Below, piece after piece: positions 7,567-14,162 of a DNA stretch of 14,715 nucleotides. The position numbers and the translations under genes were made by a program. Origin of the DNA: an uncultured Bacilli bacterium (GTDB taxonomy: Bacteria > Bacillota_I > Bacilli_A > RF39 > UBA660). The notes below the pieces were generated by a model. It saw only the letters and a list, made by a program, of their open reading frames with translations, was not told the DNA's origin and did not search any database. The stretch covers positions 1-14,715 of the forward strand of contig CANQFX010000029.1 of NCBI GenBank assembly GCA_947600015.1, read 5' to 3'. Every line of letters begins with the position of its first letter. The stretch's first letter is position 1.

Positions 7567-8427
7567 ATGACAAAAGAACTAGAAAAAATCGTATCTATGG
7601 CGAAAGAAGAAATGAATTTTTATAAGATGAAAGAAGAATTAGAAGTGCCAAAGTATGAATTATTAAGGGATTTTTATAAAATCATTCATCATAAAACAGA
7701 AATGAGGCTTCCTTGGGATGTGGAATATTATCTAAGAAAAGAATATTTGAAAAATATTAGTTTTACGAATTTAGAGGAAAAGGCCATATTTATTTCTGAT
7801 ACACATTTGGGAAGTAGGGAGGAAAATATTTTCTATTTAGAACAATTGAAAGATTTCTTAAAAAAGGCAAAAATTAAAACTTTATTCCATGGAGGAGATA
7901 TTGGCGATGGCATGGTAAAATACGATTTAAAATATAATAACTATGCGCTACAAGTAGAACATATTTTAGAAGTATTTCGTTCATTTCCAGAAATGAAAAT
8001 GTTTTTCTTAGCAGGAAATCATGATGAAAAATATAAAAAACATGGGGATGATATTTTAGCATTATTAGAAGAAATGAATCCTAATATGATTGGATTAGGG
8101 TATTATCAAGCATATTTTAAAGTATTTCAGCATCCTATTTCTTTTGAGCATCATTCTCAAAAGAAAGATGCTCTTATGCAAGAGGAATTCATTATTTCAG
8201 GACATTCCCATGAAGCAGATTTTCTACCAGGAAAAGTGAAATTACCAACTATCAGTGATAGTATGCCTAATAGAAGAACGAATAAAAGTACTCCTGGATT
8301 TTTGGTACTTACACCGAAAAAAATAAAGAATAATGTCAATTTAACTTTTGAGCGTTATGTATTTTCTAATCAAAAAGTTCTAAAAAAAGAACAGAAGGAA
8401 TATGTCTTAAAAAAGATTGTTCATTAG
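7567..8427 (+). CDS. Calcineurin-like metallophosphoesterase with N-terminal extension
   Basis: A 286-residue cytoplasmic protein. The di-metal phosphoesterase motifs appear in order: SDTHLG (D78, H80), HGGDIGDG (D111), AGNHDE (N151-H152-D153), a histidine pair at 195-196 and SGHSHEAD (H213, H215). About 70 residues precede the catalytic domain; they are helical, charged and not recognised. The C-terminal part is basic. Substrate is unknown; relatives act on phosphoproteins, nucleotides, cyclic dinucleotides or DNA. A strong GGGGG ribosome site (7558-7562) precedes the ATG. It begins 24 bases after valS with no promoter or terminator between, so it is probably the last gene of the T-box operon, closed by the terminator at 8449-8487. 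Confidence 0.85.
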   Translation: MTKELEKIVSMAKEEMNFYKMKEELEVPKYELLRDFYKIIHHKTEMRLPWDVEYYLRKEYLKNISFTNLEEKAIFISDTHLGSREENIFYLEQLKDFLKKAKIKTLFHGGDIGDGMVKYDLKYNNYALQVEHILEVFRSFPEMKMFFLAGNHDEKYKKHGDDILALLEEMNPNMIGLGYYQAYFKVFQHPISFEHHSQKKDALMQEEFIISGHSHEADFLPGKVKLPTISDSMPNRRTNKSTPGFLVLTPKKIKNNVNLTFERYVFSNQKVLKKEQKEYVLKKIVH

Positions 8428-8448
8428 TAAAGAAATATGATTGTAATA

Positions 8449-8487
8449 AGAAAATAGAAGTGATTTTGAACTTCTGTTTTCTTTTTC
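8449..8487 (+). terminator. Intrinsic terminator ending the valS operon
   Basis: A 13-bp stem pairs AGAAAATAGAAGT (8449-8461) with ACTTCTGTTTTCT (8470-8482), with one T-G wobble, around an 8-base loop. Four more T residues follow (8483-8486). Confidence 0.85.
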
Positions 8488-8576
8488 TGTAAATAAAATG
8501 TAATTTTTTCGTTTCTTCTGAAAAAACGACAAAATTTGAGTCATGGATTTGTTACCTTAGATATGGTGATAAGAAT

Positions 8577-9023
8577 ATGAAAAAGACATTGATACTAGGA
8601 TTTGTAGCAATTATATTGGGGTTGATTGTTGGTAATTTTTTGCATAATGGAGAAGTAATTGCTAGTGTATTTGAAGAGGGAAATTCTTATTACTTTTTAC
8701 AAGAGGGAGTTTATCAGTCCAAAGAAGCAATGGAAGAAAATACGAAAAAATTGGATCCTAAGACGATTGATTATAGAGAGGGAAAATATTATGTTTATTT
8801 AGGTATTACTAGAAGTGAAAAAAATGCCAATAAAATGAAGAAAATTTATGAAGAAAAAGGGTATCCCATCTATATTAAAGAACAAAATATATCGAATGAA
8901 GAGTTTTATAATAATGTTTCTCAATTTGATTTGTTAATTGAAAATACTACTGAGGAAGAGGAAATTTTAACTATTGAAGAAGTAGTTTTAGCAAATTATG
9001 AACAAGTAATGCAAAAAGAGTAG
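8577..9023 (+). CDS. Membrane-anchored SPOR-domain-like protein (spoIIB position)
   Basis: A 148-residue protein with one N-terminal membrane anchor (residues 4-23). Its extracytoplasmic part reads YYFLQEGVYQSKEAMEEN ... GKYYVYLGITRSEKNANKMKK ... GYPIYIKE, with the spacing of a SPOR (peptidoglycan-binding) domain: an aromatic beta-strand with GVYQS, a second strand YYVYLGIT, and a helix and strand ending in YIKE. The tail is acidic. In Bacillus subtilis the equivalent position between valS and radC is held by spoIIB, a SPOR-domain protein of septal peptidoglycan remodelling at engulfment, so a similar role is inferred from position and fold; the sequence alone does not prove orthology. No strong promoter or Shine-Dalgarno is visible; GGTGAT at 8565-8570 is weak. 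Confidence 0.65.
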   Translation: MKKTLILGFVAIILGLIVGNFLHNGEVIASVFEEGNSYYFLQEGVYQSKEAMEENTKKLDPKTIDYREGKYYVYLGITRSEKNANKMKKIYEEKGYPIYIKEQNISNEEFYNNVSQFDLLIENTTEEEEILTIEEVVLANYEQVMQKE

Positions 9024-9042
9024 AAAAGTAGTTTCTTTTTTT
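9022..9042 (+). terminator. Possible weak terminator after the SPOR-domain gene
   Basis: AGAAA (9022-9026) pairs with TTTCT (9032-9036), and the T-run continues to 9042. The stem is short and AT-only, so termination may be partial and radC may be read through. Confidence 0.35.
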
Positions 9043-9063
9043 GAATAATACATAGAGGTGTAT

Positions 9064-9750
9064 ATGAGTTATAAAATAAAAGAAATTCCTGAACAAGAAA
9101 GACCTAGAGAAAGATTAAAAGAAGTAGGAGGAAGAAATGTTACAGATAAAGAGCTGTTAGCAATTTTATTAAAGACAGGAACCAAGGATAAAAATGTAGA
9201 AGAATTAGCAATTGAATTATTAAAAAACTATAAATTATCTTCTTTTTCCGAAATAACAATGCAAGAATTAATGAAAATAAAAGGAATCGGGGAAGTAAAA
9301 GCAATAGAGATGGTTGCGGCCATAGAATTAGGAAGGAGAATTTTTTTAAAGACAGAAAAGAAATTAAAAAAATTAACATCTCCAGAGGCTATTTGGGAGG
9401 ATGCTAAATATCTTTTTTTAGGGCTGAAACAAGAATATTTTTATTGCTTTTATTTTAATCATAAACAGGAATTAATAGAAAGGAAATTATTATTTATGGG
9501 AACATTAAACTGTAGTACGGTGCATCCAAGAGAAATTTTTAAAGAAGCATGTAGGATGAGTGCTTCTAGTATTGTATGTATGCATAATCATCCCTCAAAT
9601 GATGTAACACCAAGCAAAGAAGATATTTTATTAACAGAAAAGTTGATGAAAATTGGGACAATTCAAGGAATCCCTGTAGTAGATCATATTATTGTTGGAA
9701 ATGATTCTTTTTATAGTTTTTATGAACATAAAAATATTTTAAATCTCTAA
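9064..9750 (+). CDS. radC: RadC family JAB1/MPN-domain protein
   Basis: A 228-residue protein. The N-terminal part has a UPF0758-type conserved start (IPEQERPRERL, residues 8-18) and a helix-hairpin-helix IKGIGEVKAIEMVAAIELGRR (about 72-92). The C-terminal JAB/MPN domain carries MHNHPSNDVTPSKED with H174, H176 and D187 as zinc ligands. Despite the name, RadC is not established as a DNA-repair enzyme; the molecular function is unsettled. The start is taken as ATG 9064 because GAGGTG at 9055-9060 is the ribosome site; a GTG at 9058 lies inside it. Its place just before mreC matches Bacillus order, except that mreB is missing. Confidence 0.93.
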   Translation: MSYKIKEIPEQERPRERLKEVGGRNVTDKELLAILLKTGTKDKNVEELAIELLKNYKLSSFSEITMQELMKIKGIGEVKAIEMVAAIELGRRIFLKTEKKLKKLTSPEAIWEDAKYLFLGLKQEYFYCFYFNHKQELIERKLLFMGTLNCSTVHPREIFKEACRMSASSIVCMHNHPSNDVTPSKEDILLTEKLMKIGTIQGIPVVDHIIVGNDSFYSFYEHKNILNL

Positions 9751-9779
9751 TTGTAAGAAATAGTAAAATATAATATAAT
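9751..9779 (+). promoter_or_regulatory. Promoter of mreCD
   Basis: TTGTAA (9751-9756), 17-bp spacer, TATAAT (9774-9779); an overlapping second TATAAT is at 9769-9774. The region directly follows the radC stop and lies 28 bases before mreC. Confidence 0.55.
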
Positions 9780-9806
9780 AAATAAAAAAAGAAAAGAGAT
9801 GAGGCT

Positions 9807-10604
9807 ATGTACTTAAAAAAAGAGAAAAAAAACAATACCATAAAAATTATATTATTGGTTATTTTAGTTATCATTTTATTATTAGCATCTCTTCAATTGA
9901 GTAGAAAGCAAACAGGAGTGGAATCGATTTTAAAAGATGTTTCTGTCACTATCAATAAAGTGATTATGTTTCCTTTTACTAGTTTAAATAAAGAAAAAGG
10001 CAAAGATCAGAGTGAAAGTTATTTAATTCAAAAAAATGTAAACACTTCATTGGAAGAAGAAATTCAAGAATTAAAGGAAGTGTTAGAATTAAATAAAACA
10101 TTGACAGAGTATGATATAGAAAATGCAACGATTCTTTCTAGAAATAAGAGTTATTGGTTTCAAAACTTGACTGTAGATAAAGGTAAAAAAGATGGAATTA
10201 AAGAGGGGATGGCGGTAATTACGAAAAAAGGATTGATTGGAAAAGTTTCAAGAGTGACCAATCATTCTAGTGAAATTAAATTAATTACTGCGGATGATAT
10301 TAATTATAAGGTTAGTATTGCGATTAAAACAAAGGCGGGGGAAAACTATGCTATTTTAAATGGTTATGATAAGAAAACAGGGCGACTAAAAGTTGTTGGC
10401 GTTGATAAAAATGCTCAAGTAGAAAAGGGAAATGCGATTGTAACGAGTGGGTTAGGAGTGTTATTTCCTGGGGGTATTTATATTGGTGTTGTAGAGGGAA
10501 TTGAAAGTGATAAATATAATTTAAGTAAAACACTATATATTAAGACAGAACAGGATTTTAATGAAATTCATTATGTCACAATTCTAAAGGAGAAAGTAAA
10601 ATGA
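9807..10604 (+). CDS. mreC: Rod shape-determining protein MreC
   Basis: A 265-residue bitopic membrane protein of the cell-elongation machinery that links MreD/RodA/PBP2 and organises lateral wall synthesis. One transmembrane helix spans residues 13-31, followed by a short coiled coil (about 71-95, EEEIQELKEVLELNKTL) and the periplasmic-type double beta-barrel. That domain has the family blocks RNKSYWFQNLTVDKGKKDGI (110-129), GMAVITKKGLIGKV and the conserved GLGVLFPGGIYIGVV (about 212-226). The ATG at 9807 is preceded by AAGAGATGAGG (9794-9804), rather close. It overlaps mreD by the ATGA at 10601-10604. No mreB is next to it, unlike most rod-shaped Bacilli. Confidence 0.93.
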   Translation: MYLKKEKKNNTIKIILLVILVIILLLASLQLSRKQTGVESILKDVSVTINKVIMFPFTSLNKEKGKDQSESYLIQKNVNTSLEEEIQELKEVLELNKTLTEYDIENATILSRNKSYWFQNLTVDKGKKDGIKEGMAVITKKGLIGKVSRVTNHSSEIKLITADDINYKVSIAIKTKAGENYAILNGYDKKTGRLKVVGVDKNAQVEKGNAIVTSGLGVLFPGGIYIGVVEGIESDKYNLSKTLYIKTEQDFNEIHYVTILKEKVK

Positions 10605-11107
10605 TTCCAGTACTTATTATGATAATATCGTTTTTACTTGATGGTATTTTAACGAACTTTCTTCCTTATATGGTAGGAGATTTATCTTTTTTTACACCAT
10701 TACTTACCTTGGTCAGTATCTTTTTAGTTTACCCATTCTATATTAAAAAAGAGAAAAATTATTATATTAGTGTCATTATTTTAGGATTTTGTTATGACTT
10801 ATTTTATACCAACTTACTATTTTTTCATGCAATTATTTTTGGCATGATTGTTTTCGGAATTCACTATTTGTATAAAAATTTAGAAGTTACAGCCGTACGT
10901 TTAATTTTTTATATTATTTTACTGATTAGTTTTTATGAAAGTATGGTAGCATTTTTATTTTATATTTTGAATTTAGTTCCTATTACACTTCCTAAATTAG
11001 GTTATAAAATTGCACATAGTCTCGTTTTAAATCTTATTTTTGCAGAAATAATCTATGGATTGATTCATCTTTTACCAAAAAAATATCATAAGGTAAATAT
11101 TAATTAG
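10601..11107 (+). CDS. mreD: Rod shape-determining protein MreD
   Basis: A 168-residue polytopic membrane protein with about five hydrophobic segments and Lys-rich loops. It matches MreD in size and in the pattern DGILTNFLP near the N-terminus and GFCYDLFYTNLLF (about 63-75), the family's G-x-x-x-D region. It acts with MreC in the elongasome. AAGGAG (10587-10592) lies at the end of mreC, and the start overlaps the mreC stop, so the two are translationally coupled. Confidence 0.88.
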   Translation: MIPVLIMIISFLLDGILTNFLPYMVGDLSFFTPLLTLVSIFLVYPFYIKKEKNYYISVIILGFCYDLFYTNLLFFHAIIFGMIVFGIHYLYKNLEVTAVRLIFYIILLISFYESMVAFLFYILNLVPITLPKLGYKIAHSLVLNLIFAEIIYGLIHLLPKKYHKVNIN

Positions 11108-11157
11108 CATATTTATCTTTTTCTTTTCATAAAATGAAATGAAGAGGAGAATTCATT

Positions 11158-11730
11158 ATGGAAAAGAAAATAGTAAAGAAAAAACTTGTACTAAAAAAAA
11201 GTGTTCGTAGATTTTTAAATCATGTTTTAATTACCGTTATTATATTTTTGATTGGTTGTATTTTGGTAAAAGAGAATCCCAAGTTAAAAAATACGATTAT
11301 TGAAAACGTGTATGAGAAAAGTTTTCAGTTTACTAAAGTAAAGCAATTTTATCAAAAACATTTTGGTAATATTTTATCTATTGATAAAATTGTAAAAGAG
11401 GAACAACCAGTATTTAGTGAAACGCTTACTTATTCCAAAAAAAATGCCTATAAAGATGGGGTGGCCTTAACAGTCACAAACCAATATATGGTTCCTGCCT
11501 TAGAAAGTGGTATCGTGGTATTCATGGGAGAAAAAGAGGGATATGGAACTACTGTGACGATAGAACAAATTAATGGAATTGATTTGTTCTATGCCAATAT
11601 TAATGCTGCGAATATTAAATTATATGATTATATCGAAAAAGGGGAATTTATTGGCGAAGCCAAAAGTGATAAGTTATACTTAATTTTTCAAAAGGAAGGG
11701 AAAAATTTAAATTATAAAGACTATATTTAA
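11158..11730 (+). CDS. spoIVFA: Stage IV sporulation protein FA-like, degenerate M23 domain
   Basis: A 190-residue protein with a basic N-terminus, one transmembrane helix (about 21-41), a linker and a C-terminal LytM/M23-like beta domain (about 118-180: VPALESGIVVFMGEKEGYGTTVTI, then YIEKGEFIGEA). The zinc ligands of active M23 peptidases are absent: the usual GHLS-type His motif is replaced by YANINAANI. The domain should therefore be a non-enzymatic regulator. In Bacillus, SpoIVFA holds the SpoIVFB protease inactive in the outer forespore membrane until a forespore signal arrives. This copy is shorter than the Bacillus protein (264). The identification rests on domain layout and on the adjacent spoIVFB. 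AGAGGAGA (11143-11150) precedes the ATG; minC and minD, usually between mreD and this gene, are missing. Confidence 0.8.
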   Translation: MEKKIVKKKLVLKKSVRRFLNHVLITVIIFLIGCILVKENPKLKNTIIENVYEKSFQFTKVKQFYQKHFGNILSIDKIVKEEQPVFSETLTYSKKNAYKDGVALTVTNQYMVPALESGIVVFMGEKEGYGTTVTIEQINGIDLFYANINAANIKLYDYIEKGEFIGEAKSDKLYLIFQKEGKNLNYKDYI

Positions 11731-11734
11731 GTAT

Positions 11735-12463
11735 GTGGAAATAAACCCTTTTGTTTATTTCTTTTCTTTATTTGCTGTTTTTACTGCTTCTTTTATCCCT
11801 TTTTTTGTTATTAGCTTTTTAATTATTATTCATGAATTAGGTCATTTTTTAACAGCAAAACTGATGGGGGTAGAAGTAGATAAAATTTATCTTTATCCAT
11901 TCGGGGGAATATCAAAATTTCATATGCCCTTAAATATTTCTATTTTTAAGGAATTTCTTATTTTAATGATGGGGCCAATTTTTCAAAATATAGCTGCTCT
12001 TATTTTATGTTTTCTTTTACCAAAAGATCGAGAGATTATTCTTATTTATCACTTTGGAATTTTAATTTTTAATCTATTACCTATTTATCCCTTAGATGGA
12101 GGAAAATTATTAAATTTAATATTTTCTCTTCACTTTTCATTTCAAAAAAGTTTTTATTTTGTTATTATGATTAGTTATTTTGTACTTTTTTTTCTATTTT
12201 TACTTTATTCCTCTAATTTGAATTTTAATTTTTTATTTTTCTTCTTTTTCTTGCTTTATAAAATCATTGTGGAAAACAGGAAAAGGAAACTATTGTATGA
12301 AAAATTTTTATTAGAACGATATCTTTTTCCAAAATATTATAAAAAATCAGAACTAATTCAAGGAAAAGAGGATTTCTATCGGGGAAGAAGACATTTAATT
12401 AAGATTCAAGGAAAGTATTATTTAGAAGAAGAATTTTTAAAAAAAATGTTCCAAAAAAGTTGA
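11735..12463 (+). CDS. spoIVFB: Stage IV sporulation protein FB, intramembrane zinc protease (M50)
   Basis: A 242-residue membrane protease that in Bacillus cleaves pro-sigma-K in the mother cell. HELGH (residues 33-37) lies in the first long hydrophobic segment. LYPFGGISKF (53-62) and GPIFQN (80-85) are family blocks, and NLLPIYPLDGGK (113-124) carries the third zinc ligand D121. FLLERY in the C-terminal region also matches SpoIVFB. There are about six membrane segments, and the C-terminal CBS-like part is short. The GTG start four bases after the spoIVFA stop has no good ribosome site of its own. The frame is open upstream to 11711 and reads IFKYVEINPF, which resembles the Bacillus N-terminus, so a longer or coupled start is possible. 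The TGA stop overlaps the tRNA-Ala promoter. Confidence 0.9.
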   Translation: MEINPFVYFFSLFAVFTASFIPFFVISFLIIIHELGHFLTAKLMGVEVDKIYLYPFGGISKFHMPLNISIFKEFLILMMGPIFQNIAALILCFLLPKDREIILIYHFGILIFNLLPIYPLDGGKLLNLIFSLHFSFQKSFYFVIMISYFVLFFLFLLYSSNLNFNFLFFFFFLLYKIIVENRKRKLLYEKFLLERYLFPKYYKKSELIQGKEDFYRGRRHLIKIQGKYYLEEEFLKKMFQKS

Positions 12464-12489
12464 CAAGGAAAATTTGACTATGCTATAAT
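12460..12489 (+). promoter_or_regulatory. Promoter of tRNA-Ala
   Basis: TTGACA (12460-12465), 18-bp spacer, TATAAT (12484-12489), with an extended -10 TG at 12481-12482. Both boxes are consensus, as expected for a stable-RNA gene. The -35 overlaps the spoIVFB stop codon. Confidence 0.85.
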
Positions 12490-12520
12490 TCAATTACTGA
12501 CTTCTATGAAGTTAGTATCT

Positions 12521-12596
12521 GGGGCATTAGCTCAGCTGGGAGAGCGCCACGTTTGCACCGTGGAGGTCAGCGGTTCGATCCCGCTATGCTCCACCA
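12521..12596 (+). tRNA. tRNA-Ala (anticodon UGC)
   Basis: A 76-base cloverleaf with encoded CCA. Acceptor GGGGCAT (12521-12527) pairs with ATGCTCC (12586-12592), then A and CCA to 12596. The anticodon stem CCACG/CGTGG encloses loop TTTGCAC, with anticodon TGC at 12554-12556. The T-loop GGTTCGATCCC is present. The gene marks the boundary between the conserved sporulation/cell-shape cluster and an accessory segment; tRNA genes are common integration sites. Confidence 0.98.
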
Positions 12597-12606
12597 GATT
12601 GATAGG

Positions 12607-12634
12607 AAACTCGGACTTTCATAGTTCGAGTTTT
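12607..12634 (+). terminator. Probable terminator of tRNA-Ala
   Basis: AAACTCGGAC (12607-12616) pairs with GTTCGAGTTT (12624-12633), ten pairs including one G-T, around a 7-base loop. Only one further T follows the stem, so the U-tract is short and partly inside the stem. Confidence 0.5.
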
Positions 12635-12685
12635 AAAATGTTTAAAATTTTGATACAATATTTATGGTATAAGTTGATACATTTA

Positions 12686-12739
12686 TCAATTTAGAAAACA
12701 CACTTGTACATTGACATAATCAATGAACGTGTGAATTGA
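12686..12739 (+). repeat. Left copy of an inverted repeat with attached hairpin
   Basis: Bases 12686-12706 read TCAATTTAGAAAA then CACACTTG. The reverse complement, with one extra A in the A-run, occurs at 14265-14286. Directly after it comes a nested hairpin: CATTGA (12709-12714) with TCAATG (12720-12725), CACAC (12699-12703) with GTGTG (12729-12733), and TCAATT (12686-12691) with AATTGA (12734-12739). It points towards the MBL-fold gene, whose ATG is 121 bases beyond the repeat core. A TTGATA-catt-TATCAA inverted repeat (12674-12689) abuts it. Confidence 0.8.
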
Positions 12740-12791
12740 ATTAATTTCGAAATAATTCTTAAATACGGTCTAAATAAATGAAATTTTAATG

Positions 12792-12797
12792 TATAAT
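12792..12797 (+). promoter_or_regulatory. Likely -10 box of the MBL-fold gene
   Basis: A consensus TATAAT lies 30 bases before the ATG at 12828. The -35 position (about 12769-12774, TCTAAA) is poor, so this promoter may be weak or need an activator. Confidence 0.45.
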
Positions 12798-12827
12798 TGT
12801 ATTAATTGATACGAGGAGAATGAATTA

Positions 12828-13703
12828 ATGGAAAAGAACGAAAAAAATACAAGTATGAAATTAAGATTTTTAGGAACTGCTGCAGCAACTAGTATGCCAC
12901 TAGTGTTTTGTAATTGTGAGATATGTAAACAAGCACGAATTAATAAAGGTAAAGATTTTAGAAAAAGAACATCTGCAATTATTAACAATGAAATGCTGAT
13001 TGATTTGAGTCCAGATTTATGCAGTATGGCTAATCTATATGATATAGATTTGGGTAAAATAAAATGTTTGTTGCAAACTCATTCCCATAGTGATCATTTT
13101 GATGGGGGACATTTTATTACTCGTTGGAGTGAATATGCTACTAAAAATCTTACTCATTTAGATATATTTTGCTCTAATGGAACTGCAAATGATATAAATC
13201 ATCGGGTAAAGGAAGAAGAGCCTACATTTGATTTATTTGATAAAGGTTGGCAAAAAGACATGAACTTTCAATTGCATATTTTAAAACACAATGATTCAAT
13301 AAAATACAACAATTATGAAATAAGAGCAATAAATTCATTACATGATGATAGAATTGAGGCACTTGTTTATATCGTTTCCTCAAATAATAAAAAAATACTA
13401 TATGGTACAGATTTGCTAGAAATATCATCAGAATCATGGGATATATTGAGGAAATATAAATTAGATTTAGTAATTTTAGATCAAACTTATGGTGAAGGCT
13501 TTAATAATGGAGGACATTTAGATGCTGGAAAAGTTGTAAGTATAATAAATAAAATGAAAAAAGAGAATATTATCAATGAAAATACTTTAGTTTATGCTAC
13601 GCATATTTCTCATGAAGGAAATAATACTCATGAAAAAATGGAAAAGGAAGCAATTCAAAATGGCTATCATATTGCTTATGATGGTTTGGAAATTCAATTA
13701 TAA
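12828..13703 (+). CDS. PhnP-like metallo-beta-lactamase-fold hydrolase
   Basis: A 291-residue soluble protein of the MBL superfamily. LGTAAATSMP (15-24) is followed by CNCEICKQAR with C28, C30 and C33, the CxCxxC pattern of PhnP-type enzymes. The metal-binding signature THSHSDH has H85, H87, D89 and H90; H172, D195 in YGTDLL and H259/H262 in ATHISHEG complete the usual set. PhnP hydrolyses 5-phosphoribosyl 1,2-cyclic phosphate in phosphonate use, but no phn genes are here, and the family includes other phosphodiesterases, so the substrate is open. AGGAGA lies a good distance upstream of the ATG. The gene sits alone on its strand between tRNA-Ala and a convergent unknown gene, inside an inverted-repeat-bounded segment. 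Confidence 0.8.
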   Translation: MEKNEKNTSMKLRFLGTAAATSMPLVFCNCEICKQARINKGKDFRKRTSAIINNEMLIDLSPDLCSMANLYDIDLGKIKCLLQTHSHSDHFDGGHFITRWSEYATKNLTHLDIFCSNGTANDINHRVKEEEPTFDLFDKGWQKDMNFQLHILKHNDSIKYNNYEIRAINSLHDDRIEALVYIVSSNNKKILYGTDLLEISSESWDILRKYKLDLVILDQTYGEGFNNGGHLDAGKVVSIINKMKKENIINENTLVYATHISHEGNNTHEKMEKEAIQNGYHIAYDGLEIQL

Positions 13704-13728
13704 ATGAACAAAATGAATAAAAAAATTT

Positions 13729-13744
13729 ATTTAATTAATTAAAT
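13729..13744. repeat. 16-bp perfect palindrome after the MBL-fold gene
   Basis: ATTTAATTAATTAAAT reads the same on both strands. It lies 26 bases after the MBL-gene stop in very AT-rich DNA, so chance is possible. Confidence 0.4.
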
Positions 13745-13753
13745 GCGATATTC

Positions 13754-13785
13754 TATAGTTAGTAATAAATCATTAACTAACTATA
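13754..13785 (+). terminator. Hairpin between convergent genes, without U-tract
   Basis: Ten-base perfect arms TATAGTTAGT (13754-13763) and ACTAACTATA (13776-13785) flank a 12-base loop. It lies 50 bases after the MBL-gene stop, where a terminator is expected, but no T-run follows on either strand, so the terminator call is tentative. Confidence 0.4.
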
Positions 13786-13827
13786 ATATGGCACATTATT
13801 TAATATTATTTATAAAATCCGCATACT

Positions 13828-13856
13828 TTACTTTTAATGTATAAAGATTAAAGTAA
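13828..13856 (-). terminator. Hairpin after the 86-residue gene, without U-tract
   Basis: TTACTTTTAAT (13828-13838) pairs with ATTAAAGTAA (13847-13856), ten pairs with one bulged T, loop of 8. It lies 13 bases past the stop of the minus-strand gene at 13870. There is no T-run on the minus strand, so the role is uncertain. Confidence 0.35.
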
Positions 13857-13869
13857 CCATAAATTAATT

Positions 13870-14130
13870 TTATCTTCTTCTAAATGTTCTTTCCATTACA
13901 ATGTTACCGTTTTCATCTCCATGTGATCTACTTCCAAATTCACCACTTGGTAGTATAGCATCTGGATGTTCTTCATGGTATCTTTTTATGCATTCTAAGC
14001 GTTGACGTTCAATTCTCATCTTTTCACTAGTTTGAAAATCTTCTTTTGCAAAAATTGGTTGACTTTTTTTTGAATCTGGATATTCTATCATGTCTAATCC
14101 AAAAGCCCCCAATCCAAAATTATCGTTCAT
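13870..14130 (-). CDS. Small protein of unknown function (86 aa)
   Basis: I do not recognise this protein. It has no membrane segment or signal peptide. The N-terminus is Gly/Phe-rich (NFGLGAFGLD), the middle is a charged helix (about residues 34-55, SEKMRIERQRLECIKRYHEEH), and the C-terminus has SGEFGSRSHGDENG and ends in RTFRRR. It is credible as a gene because GGGGG (14138-14142, read on the minus strand) stands eight bases before the ATG and a near-consensus promoter lies upstream. It faces the MBL-fold gene and follows the KilA-N-type gene on the same strand after a 161-base gap containing the repeat and promoter. It might act as a small regulator or partner of a neighbour; nothing in the sequence proves that. 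Confidence 0.7.
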   Translation of the reverse strand: MNDNFGLGAFGLDMIEYPDSKKSQPIFAKEDFQTSEKMRIERQRLECIKRYHEEHPDAILPSGEFGSRSHGDENGNIVMERTFRRR

Positions 14131-14162
14131 AAATTTTCCCCCATTTCCGTTTGATGTGCTAT

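Noticed and set aside
9058..9063. GTG 9058 as start of radC
   Set aside because: It is part of the GAGGTG ribosome site for ATG 9064.
12506..12694. A 62-codon plus-strand open frame over the tRNA
   Set aside because: It runs through tRNA-Ala and its terminator and has no homology-like character; an artefact.
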